Assembly: GCA_963818225.1 (NCBI GenBank)
Contig: CAWFRO010000014.1
Location: 620,001 to 684,000 of the forward strand
DNA length: 64,000 bases
Direction: 5' to 3'
Source: Palsa-504 sp963818225
Lineage (GTDB): Bacteria; Actinomycetota; Actinomycetes; Streptosporangiales; Streptosporangiaceae
This document shows, in pieces, positions 56,610 through 64,000 of this stretch. The notes below the pieces were generated by a model that was given only the letters and a program-made list of their open reading frames with translations, did no database searches and was not told the origin of the DNA. The position numbers were made by a program, and so were the translations under genes. How positions within the stretch are numbered: position 1 is the first letter of the stretch; each line of letters opens with the position of its first letter.

Positions 56610-59488
56610 ATGGGGACTGAGCCACGGCTGTTGTCGGGCCGGGTGGCGGCCCGGGTGGCGGCTGGTGCGCGCGGCGGGCCGGTGTCCTGGCGGCGGGGCG
56701 ACGTGCTGGCCGTCGTTTTGCTGGTGGCGGCGCCCGCGGTCATCTTCGGGGTTCCCGCGCTGCTCGGGCACGCCGTCCTGCTCGGCGACGACCTGGGCCA
56801 GAACTTCCCGCTGCGCGTGCTGGCCGGGCGCGAGATCCGGGCCGGGCAGCTGCCGCTGTACGACCCGTACAGCTGGAGCGGCGCGCCCCTGCTGGCAGGC
56901 TGGAACGCGGGCGCCGCGTACCCGCTCACCTGGCTGTTCGCGATCCTGCCCGGCACCGCGGCGTGGACGCTGAACCTGATCCTCACCTGGGTGGTGGCCG
57001 GGCTCGGGATGTTCGGCTTCCTGCGGGCGCTGCGGCTTCGGAGCCTGGCCGCTTTCCTGGGGGCGTTCTCGTTCGCCTTCGCCGGGGCCATGTCGGCGCA
57101 GGTGACGCACTTCGGGCTGGTCGCCGGGATGAGCTGGGTGCCGGTGGCGCTGCTGAGCGTGCTGCGGCTGTCGCAGGAACGCAGCGTGGCGTCCAGGCTC
57201 CGCTGGACCACGGTCCTGGCGGCGGCCATCGGCCTGGTCATCCTCGCGGGTGAGCCCCGCGCCATCGACGACGGCGCCGTGATCGTGGTGATCTATGCGG
57301 CCTGGCAGGTCGCCCGGCTGGGGCGCCGCGCGGGCCCGGCCGCCATGTCGGTCGCCGCGGGCCTGATCCTGGGCGTGTGCCTCGGAGCGGTTCAGTGGCT
57401 GCCCGGGCTGGCGGCCATCGGCACCTCCCAGCGCGGCGGCAGTTCGATGGCGCTGTTCAGTTCCGGCTCGCTGCCGGCCCGGTGGCTGCTGCTGACGCTG
57501 GTGCCGGATCTGCTCGGCGGGTCCGGCTCGTTGGGTCAGCCGATGTTCGTGACCTCCTACAACCTCACCGAGGTGACGAGCTACGTCGGCATCCTGCCGC
57601 TCGTCGCCGCGTTCGCCCTGCTCGGCCGGCTCCGGCTGCGGCCGCGGCTGCCCGAGTGGGCGGTGTGGCACGTCACGGCGCTGGCCGGAGTGATCCTCGC
57701 CCTCGGCGGCAACACCCCGCTGGGGGGCCTGCTGTTCCGCATCCCGCTGTTCGGCGACCAGCGGCTGCAGAGCCGTAACGTGCTGGTGCTGGACCTGGCG
57801 CTGGCCGTGCTGCTCGCCTACTGGGCCGACCATCCCCTCGCCGAGGGGAACGACCCGGCTCACGATCGTCTCCTGCGCTATCTTCCGGTGCGCCGGATGG
57901 CCCCGGAGGTCATCCTCGGCGTGGTGCCGGCGCTCGCGGCGGCGGTGATCGTCGTGCTCGCCCTCATCTGGGGGCCGGCCTGCTGGAGTGGATGGGGGTG
58001 AGCGCCGGCGAGGCCGCCGGCATCATCGGCCGCCTGAAACCATGGCTGATCCCGTCCGCGGTGCTGGGCGCCGGCGCGGCCGTGCTCGTGGTGTGCGGGC
58101 GGGCGCTGCGGCCGAGGCTGCGGTCCGGCCTGATGGCCGGCTTCGTCGTCGTCGACGTGCTCGTCTTCACCATCTTGTGCGTGGTCGAGGTCGGGCACGG
58201 CATCTCCGGCGGCTCCATTGCCTCGCCGGGCGCCTCGCTGGGTGCCTCGCCGGGCGCCTCGCCGGGCGCGGCGATCACGGCCGCGGCCGCCGCGCCCGGT
58301 GTCGGCGCTCGGTTTCGCCGGGCGGTTCGCGATCTATGATCCCGACCTGCTCGACACCGGTGACCTGTCCGATCTCGACCCGCCCGACGTCAACGCGATC
58401 ATCGCCGATCCGATGCCATCGGTTCAGGGCTACTCCTCCACCGTCGACGCGCGGTACGCGGCGGCGACCGGCTCGCACCAGGCCACCGGAGGAGGGCAGG
58501 ACACGCTCGCCCCGAGCGCCGCGGCGGACGGGACGCTCGACCAGCTCGATACCTCGGTCCTGCTCACCCCGGCGGAGTACCTGGTCACCAGCGCCGCCGG
58601 GGGCGGCCCAGCGGCCGGGCCGGCGGGCACCGGGCGGCGTGACCTCGCCGCCGGCCAGCGGGCCACCTGGTATCTGGGCGGCGCCCCAGAGGTGTCCAGG
58701 GTCGAGGTGCCGGACGCCGCCGCCAGGCAGGACGCGGCGGCCGGGGTTCAGCTCGGGCTCACCACACCAGACGGCACCACGCAGTGGTTCCGGGCGCGGG
58801 CGATGACCTCCTCGGCGCTGGGCATCACGTTGCCCGGGCCGGTGGCGAGCGTCGCGGTGGTCGCGGCGGCGCCCGCGCAGCCGGGCGCCGGCCGGGCGGG
58901 GACGCTCGGCGGGCCGAGCTCGCTGGGGCCGCCCACGGTGTCCGAGGCGGGCGGAGACGTCGTGGTGGCCGACGGCCAGCTGGCCGACGTCCTGGCCCCG
59001 CCGCACTGGACCTTCGCCGGTTTCGACGGCTCGTTCGCGGTCTTCGCCAACCAGCTCGCCCGGCCGGCGCTCAGCATCCAGGCGCTTGCGGGCCGCTCGG
59101 CGGCGGGCGCGTGGGTAACCGGCATGGGCGGGGCGCCGGCCAGCCGGCGGCGGCTACGGTGTTCTCCCGCTCCGGCGCCCGCGTGGTCCGCTCGGTGAGC
59201 GACATCCCCGGCTGGAGCGCCACCTGGCAGCCCCAGCACGGCCCGGCGGCGGCGCTGCCCGTGCAGCGCGACGGGCTCGTCCAGGCCGTCGACGTGCCGG
59301 CCGGGCTCGGCGTCATCACCTGGAGCTATACACCGCCGCTGTTCCCGGCCGGGCTGGCGCTGTCGCTCGCGGCCACGGCGGTGCTGCTGGCCCTGCTGGC
59401 CTTCCCGGCTCTCCTGGCTTTCCTGGCCTTGCGGGGTGCTGGCCCGGCCCGGGAGGTCATGAGCCGGCGACACCCAGCGCGGCGTTGA
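56610..59488 (+). pseudogene. YfhO-like polytopic membrane protein, three frameshifts
   Basis: Starts at ATG 56610. The first segment (to about 57985) is a multi-helix membrane protein with L-L-G-D-D-L-G-Q-N-F-P and L-Y-D-P-Y-S-W-S-G-A-P, typical of YfhO-type GT-C proteins. It continues in other frames: L-L-E-W-M-G-V-S-A-G-E (from about 57985), P-V-S-A-L-G-F-A-G-R-F-A-I-Y-D-P (from about 58300), and A-T-V-F-S-R-S-G-A-R-V-V-R (from about 59145) to a last membrane helix. Together they give a protein of about 960 residues. Coding quality is otherwise well kept. Likely role: sugar transfer to envelope polymers. Convergent with the GH76 gene, overlapping by about 30 bp. Confidence 0.75.
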
Positions 59489-60464
59489 GGGCGTCGAGGG
59501 CCGCTGACTGGCGCGCCGCGTCAGCCCGGTCGAACGGCCCGGCCCAGGCCAGCCCGACCTGGTGGCGCCGGTTCGTGGCGTTCCGCCACAGCGAGGCCGC
59601 GTTGGCCAGGATGAAGTCGCGGTATTCGGGCTGGGGGCGGCGCAGGTGGAGCTGGTACAGGTTCCGCATGAAGATGCCCTTGAACTGCGGCCGGTCGCGG
59701 TCGCCGGCCGCGGTGCGTTCTTCGCCGGGCTCGGCGAGGATGCCCGGCGGCACCGTCAGGTCGCGCAGCGCCGCGGCCGCGATGGCCGCCGCCTGCTCGA
59801 GGTAGGCGCCATCGCCGGTGATCTCGTGCAGCACGGCGAGGCCGCCGATGACCACGCCCTGGTTGTAGGTCCAGGTCGTGCCGCCGTTGTTCACGCAGCC
59901 GGCCGTGAGCCCGTCGTTGACCAGCCCGGCCGGTCCGATCAGCCCGCTGGCCCGCAGCCAGCGCCACTCGCGCAGCGCCCAGTCCAGGTAACCGCTCGTA
60001 CCTGAGGTGCGCTGATGAAGGCGGGCCGCGATGAGCAAGAACAGTTCGTTCGGTATCGCGTTCTTGTAGTCCTTCCTGCGGGTCCACCACAGGCCGCCGC
60101 CGCAGACGTCGTCCCAGCCCGCCGCCATCCCGGCGAACAGCGCGCGCGCCGCGTCCAGGTACTTCGCCTGGCCGGTGAGGTCGTAGGCCGCGATCCAGGC
60201 CAGGGCCCACCAGCCGTCATCGTCGTAGTAGTCGTTGCTGAAACCCGGGTGGGCCCGCCCGGCCCGGCCGAACGTCGTCTCGATCACGTACCGGTACCTG
60301 CGCTCGCCGGTTTGCTGGCTGTAGTCGATCACCGCGGTCAGCGCGTTCGCGCCGTTCCACCAGCCCGTGGTCTGCCACAGCCCGGTCCTCGGGCGGTACC
60401 AGCGCTGCAGCGCGGCGACGGCGGCCGCGGCCCAGTCCCGGTACTGCTCCGGCTCGGGTGGCAC
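59457..60464 (-). CDS. Glycoside hydrolase family 76 protein
   Basis: 335 residues. GH76 (endo-alpha-1,6-mannanase type) features: T-G-W-W-N-G-A-N near the start, the catalytic aspartate pair in N-D-Y-Y-D-D-D-G-W-W-A-L, G-G-G-L-W-W, A-I-P-N-E-L-F-L, and W-T-Y-N-Q-G-V-V-I-G-G. There is no signal peptide, so it would act in the cytoplasm unless exported otherwise. GTG start at 60464, 3 bp after the stop of the upstream mannosyltransferase-like gene. A mannan-trimming role fits the cluster. Confidence 0.88.
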   Translation of the reverse strand: MPPEPEQYRDWAAAAVAALQRWYRPRTGLWQTTGWWNGANALTAVIDYSQQTGERRYRYVIETTFGRAGRAHPGFSNDYYDDDGWWALAWIAAYDLTGQAKYLDAARALFAGMAAGWDDVCGGGLWWTRRKDYKNAIPNELFLLIAARLHQRTSGTSGYLDWALREWRWLRASGLIGPAGLVNDGLTAGCVNNGGTTWTYNQGVVIGGLAVLHEITGDGAYLEQAAAIAAAALRDLTVPPGILAEPGEERTAAGDRDRPQFKGIFMRNLYQLHLRRPQPEYRDFILANAASLWRNATNRRHQVGLAWAGPFDRADAARQSAALDALNAALGVAGS

Positions 60465-60467
60465 GGC

Positions 60468-61968
60468 CTACGGCGCCGGGGCGCCCGGGTGATTGTCCGG
60501 CTGCCCGCCGCTGAAGTGCAGCATCGCAGGCACGAAGGTGGCCAGCGTGAGCCAGCGGGTCAGCGAGTTGCGCGGCAGCAGAGCCAGGGTGACCCAGGCG
60601 AGCGCGGTGTACCAGGGCAGCGACCACGGGGCCACCAGCACCCAGGCGAAGGTCAGCGCGCAGGTGGCCGCGAGCACGGCGGGCACGTCGGGGGACAGCC
60701 GGTTGTACAGGTACCAGGCCAGCGCGAGCATCAGCAGCGGCCACAGCACGCCCATCAGCGACGACACCGCCTGCTGGTGCCCCGGATAGACCAGGTCGCC
60801 GACGATCTCGAACAGCCGCCAGACCGACGGGGAAATGACCCGGCTCGACGCGGACGGCAGCGGCTTGAGCGCGGACACGCCGTAGCTGCAGAAGTACAGC
60901 GCGAGGGTGGCCACCGCGGCGAAGGCACTGGTCCGGAACAGGCGGCCCCAGGCGCGCTCGCGGATCAGCGGCACGGCGATGCCGAGCGCGACGAATACCG
61001 CGTTCACCTTGATCGCGGCGGCCACGCCGATCAGGCTGCCCACCGCGAGATCATGCCAGACGGTCGTGCCGCGGCGTGAGATCAAGATGGCCGCGATCCC
61101 GACGAGCGCGAGGAAGACGTCGAGCTGCGCACCCATCACGAGCAGGTAGATCAGCAGCGGGTTCGCGGCCCAGATCAGGCCGGCGCGTACCGGGTTGGCC
61201 GCCGAGCGCAGCAGCAGGTACCCGGCGGCCAGGAAGGCGATCCCGGTCATGATCATCAGGGCCCAGATGGTCAGCCACGGCCTGGCGCCGCCGACGAGCG
61301 CGGCGGCCAGCTGCGTCCAGGTGGCCACTGGGCCGTACACCGAAGGAGTCGTCCGCCACCGTGGGTCGACCAGCGCGGTGTACGGATTGTGGGCGCCGCC
61401 GGGCAGGTCGGCCGGGCGTGAAGATATACGGGTTGTGCCCGAGCGCGGCGATGCGGCCGTAGGAGGCGTAGCTGGCCGGGTCCGAGGTGCCGACCGGCGT
61501 GATGCACACCACGACGGCGACGACCGCCGCAGCGGTCCAGAAGACCCGCCGCGGGTCCGGGTTCCAGCCGAGGCTGTTCGCCCACAGCATCCCGGCCAGG
61601 CCCAGGGCGCACAGCGTCATGCCGCCGTACATCAGGACGTTGATGACGTCACCGGTCAGGATCGGCGCACCGAGCCGGTTGGCCAGCGCGGTGAGCGGCA
61701 GCAGCACCGGCAGCGTCGCCTCGCTCGCGCCGGGCGCGGTCGCGCACAGCCCGGTGAACGCGATCATCGCGAGCCCGAGCGCCGCGACCGCGACCGCGGG
61801 CAGCGGCCGGGCGAGCGGGCTGGACTTGAGCGCGCGGATGAGCACGCCCATCATCGCTTCGACGCGGCCGCCGGGTATCGGCGGCTCGGCCAGCTTGGTG
61901 GGCGGCCCGCCGGCGGGATCCTGCGCGGACATGACGTCCTGCGCCCGGTCGGTGGTGCTGCGGGTCAT
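60468..61968 (-). pseudogene. GT87-like mannosyltransferase, one frameshift
   Basis: Starts at ATG 61968 (M-T-R-S-T-T-D). The first frame runs through several helices to L-G-H-N-P-Y-I-F-T-P-G; the expected continuation D-L-P-G-G-A-H-N-P-Y-T-A-L-V-D-P-R-W is in another frame because one extra C occurs near 61420. The second frame then carries the remaining helices to the stop at 60468. Joined it is about 500 residues, a typical membrane polyprenyl-phosphate mannosyltransferase. Co-directional with GH76 (3 bp apart). Confidence 0.78.
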
Positions 61969-62331
61969 CGCGCCCCCCGGCCCGGGGGTATCCGTGGCTG
62001 CGCCCCCGGCCGGAGGCGGCGGGCCAGAGCGGGGCGGCGGGCCGGAGCGGGGCTGGGCGAATCCGGCACGCCGGTTATCCCCGACGTCCCCGGGCCAGCC
62101 GCAGCGGCGATGCCGGGACGCATCCAGATCCCGTCACCGGCCCTACGGTCAGCCACGTCGCCGCAGCGTGACCCGTGGCCGTGGTTCAGCCCCATCTTTC
62201 CCATGCCCATAGATAGAAAGGAGGGTAGCGCGATTACCGAGTGCGCGGCGCCGAGATGCATCGCTGGGCCTGGTCACCGGGTTGCCGGCAATCGGCAATT
62301 CAGGTGGTGAGGATGCGGTTAGCTGGAAGCC
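61969..62331. other. Intergenic region between divergent glycosyltransferase genes
   Basis: About 360 bp. It includes a tandem repeat of about 18 bp (CGGCGGGCCGGAGCGGGG type, about 62025-62060) and an AT-richer patch with an A/G-rich AAAGGAGGG at 62216-62224 that is not followed by a good start codon. It should contain both promoters. No gene is convincing. Confidence 0.5.
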
Positions 62332-63900
62332 GTGTCTTCGCCGCCTCGATCCCGCGCCGCCGTGCCTGCGCTCGCCGTGGCCCGGCGCGTCGCCCGCGAG
62401 TCCGCGGGACGATGCCGGGAGATGGCGCGGCGGCACTGGCTGTTCGGCCTCGTGGCGGGGTGCGCCACCGCGTTGCGCGTGGTGGTGCTGCTGGCCTACC
62501 AGCAGGCGCTGATCTTCCCGGACAGCGAGCGGTACCTGCAGTACGCCCAGGCCTTCCTGGCCGGGCAATGGACTCCGGACTGGCTACGCACCAGCGGCTA
62601 CTCGCTGCTGCTGATGCCGGCGGTGGTGGCGCACAACCTGGCCGTGGTGGCCGCCGTGCAGCACCTGCTCGGGCTGGCTACGGCAGCGGCGATCTACGCG
62701 CTGCTGGTCCGGTTCGGCGCCCGGCGCTGGCTGGCGGTGCTGGCCTGCGTCCCGGTCCTGTTCGACCCGCTCCAGCTCGACATCGAGCAGTACATCCTCA
62801 CCGATGTCAGCGCGACGTTCCTGCTCGTCATGGCGCTGGTCGTGCTGGTGTGGAAACGTGCGGCCATCGGCAACTGGGCGTTGGTCGCAGTCGGGCTGCT
62901 GATCGCCGCGGCCACGGTCATCAGGGAATCCGACCTGCTCGTCGCGATCCCCGTGGTGCTGTATCTGGTGGTCGTCTTCCGGCGCAGGCGGCGCCGCGCG
63001 ACCCGGGCGGTCCTGCTGCTGCTCGTCGGCCTGCTGCCGCCGGTGCTCGGCTACCTCGGCTGGGTCCAGGCGTCGTACGGGACGTTCAACTTCGTCACCT
63101 ACGGCAACGAGTTCATGTACGGGCGGATCGCGCAGTTCGCCGACTGCACGGGCCTGTCGCTGCCGTCGTACGAACTGCACCTGTGCCCGCCGCACCAGGC
63201 GGCGGCGGCCGATCCGAACTTCTACATGTGGGACCCGCAGTCGCCGCAGGTCACCCTGCAGCCGGCGAACGGGCTGAGCAAGAACCAGATCGTCGGCGAC
63301 TTCAACACCGCGATCATCGAGCACCAGCCGCTGGCCTACCTGAAGGCGGTCGCCGGCGACGTGGTCTACAGCTTCTGGCCGGTCCGCGGGGCCGGACCTG
63401 AGCACTACCCGACCACGTACCTCAAGTTCCAGACGTACTTCCCGGCCGACAAGGGCGAGGCGGCGACGCTGCGCGCCTCCACCGGCAGCGGCCCGCGCGT
63501 CCAGCCCGCCCTGGCCGCCTTCCTGGCCGGCTACGGCCGCTACTTCTACGTCCCCGGGCCGCTGCTCGCCGCTGGCCTCCTGCTGGGCGCGGCCGGCGCG
63601 GCCGGGATCGGCCGGGCCCGGCGCAGCGGGCTGCGCGCCCCCTGCCTGCTCTTCACGACCGGGGTGATCGCCGCGATCGTGCCGCCGTTCCTCATCGCCC
63701 CCTTCGACTGGCGGTACGAGCTGCCCCAGCTGTCCCTGATCCCGGTCGCCGCGGTCCTCGGCGTGCTGGCCCTGACCGGCCAGCCGGGGACCAGGCCGGG
63801 GCAGCTGACCCGGGAGGCTGACCAGCTGACCCGCGCTGACCCGCCGCGGATGGAGCCGGTGACGCCGGTGACGCCGGTGACGCCGGTGACGCCGAGCTGA
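62332..63900 (+). CDS. Polytopic membrane glycosyltransferase, GT39-like
   Basis: 522 residues with about ten membrane helices. F-P-D-S-E-R-Y-L-Q-Y-A near the end of helix 1 is the D-S/D-E motif of the extracytoplasmic loop in GT-C (GT39/ArnT-like) enzymes; Y-I-L-T-D-V-S-A-T and V-I-R-E-S-D-L follow. A soluble loop of about 120 residues with Y-N-C-like cysteines (C-T ... L-C-P-P) comes before the last helices. The C-terminal tail ends in four Val-Thr-Pro repeats (GTGACGCCG units, 63858-63896). GTG start at 62332; upstream starts are open but poorly supported. Confidence 0.78.
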   Translation: MSSPPRSRAAVPALAVARRVARESAGRCREMARRHWLFGLVAGCATALRVVVLLAYQQALIFPDSERYLQYAQAFLAGQWTPDWLRTSGYSLLLMPAVVAHNLAVVAAVQHLLGLATAAAIYALLVRFGARRWLAVLACVPVLFDPLQLDIEQYILTDVSATFLLVMALVVLVWKRAAIGNWALVAVGLLIAAATVIRESDLLVAIPVVLYLVVVFRRRRRRATRAVLLLLVGLLPPVLGYLGWVQASYGTFNFVTYGNEFMYGRIAQFADCTGLSLPSYELHLCPPHQAAAADPNFYMWDPQSPQVTLQPANGLSKNQIVGDFNTAIIEHQPLAYLKAVAGDVVYSFWPVRGAGPEHYPTTYLKFQTYFPADKGEAATLRASTGSGPRVQPALAAFLAGYGRYFYVPGPLLAAGLLLGAAGAAGIGRARRSGLRAPCLLFTTGVIAAIVPPFLIAPFDWRYELPQLSLIPVAAVLGVLALTGQPGTRPGQLTREADQLTRADPPRMEPVTPVTPVTPVTPS

Positions 63901-63936
63901 CCCGGCCGGCCCGCGGGCGGGTGGAGCCGGTGGCGG

Positions 63937-64000
63937 TCAGCCGCGGTGGAGCGCCTCACGGTCGGGGTACTGCTCGATGCGACGGTGGTTATGTCCCGTT
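63937..64000 (-). CDS. 3' end of a leftward gene (cut by window edge)
   Basis: The minus-strand frame from the right edge reads T-G-H-N-H-R-R-I-E-Q-Y-P-D-R-E-A-L-H-R-G followed by TGA. Its composition is protein-like and the stop lies 37 bp from the convergent glycosyltransferase. Too short to assign; it may be the end of another envelope gene. Confidence 0.4.
   Translation of the reverse strand, partial: TGHNHRRIEQYPDREALHRG

Noticed and set aside
62216..62305. Small gene behind the strong AAAGGAGGG at 62216, starting with ATT
   Set aside because: The 24-residue product has no recognisable feature, and the next gene starts independently; unlike the HAD gene there is no conserved protein to demand this start.

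Overview
The window is high-GC actinobacterial chromosome. The codon use, the many GTG starts and the gene set (MtrA-MtrB-LpqB, actinobacterial SmpB/FtsEX block, DUF3117, DUF3499, DUF6912, HGxxPAAW protein, Rv3235-like protein) all fit Actinomycetes, probably a filamentous or soil lineage such as Streptosporangiales. The exact order cannot be fixed from sequence alone. No tRNA, rRNA or CRISPR array was found; the one clear RNA gene is tmRNA.

1-9.8 kb: an O-methyltransferase tail, a DUF3117 protein, an MFS exporter, then the trans-translation and cell-division block read on the minus strand: prfB, ftsE, ftsX, smpB, a penicillin-binding-protein-like gene and ssrA. The PBP-like protein has lost all three transpeptidase motifs, the tmRNA tag ends in LVA, and RF2 has SKY in place of its SPF stop-codon-reading motif. 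9.8-17.8 kb: catabolic genes (NAD-specific glutamate dehydrogenase, a frameshifted acetoacetyl-CoA synthetase, an HAD-like protein with an apparent AUU start).

17.8-25.8 kb is an accessory island. It holds a TetR regulator facing a set of small membrane proteins across twin palindromic operators, a second TetR facing an Hsp20 chaperone across a dense set of GTGAAC half-sites, a split-barrel flavin-type protein, and eroded remains of mobile DNA (serine recombinase, tyrosine integrase, small integrative-element genes). pruA, a DUF6912 gene and an orphan vsr follow.

28.7-56.5 kb matches, from memory, the conserved Mycobacterium tuberculosis block Rv3235-Rv3259: Rv3235-like, secA, hpf, lpqB, mtrB, mtrA, ahcY, a SIS-domain isomerase, manB, DUF3499 and the zincin-fold gene. 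comF is absent between lpqB and hpf. Extra genes lie inside the block: AlkZ-like glycosylase, 13E12-type HNH gene, ung, GT87, and a second ahcY whose active-site residues are replaced.

56.6-64 kb is an envelope polysaccharide region: a YfhO-like membrane protein and a GT87-type mannosyltransferase (both frameshifted here), a GH76 mannanase-like hydrolase and a GT39-like transferase. Together with manB and the SIS-domain isomerase this suggests mannose polymer synthesis and trimming.

Two window-wide patterns stand out. Short tandem duplications (14-28 bp) repeatedly sit exactly on stop codons or gene junctions. Single-base frameshifts occur in at least five otherwise well-preserved genes, which may be real decay or base-calling errors in GC runs.
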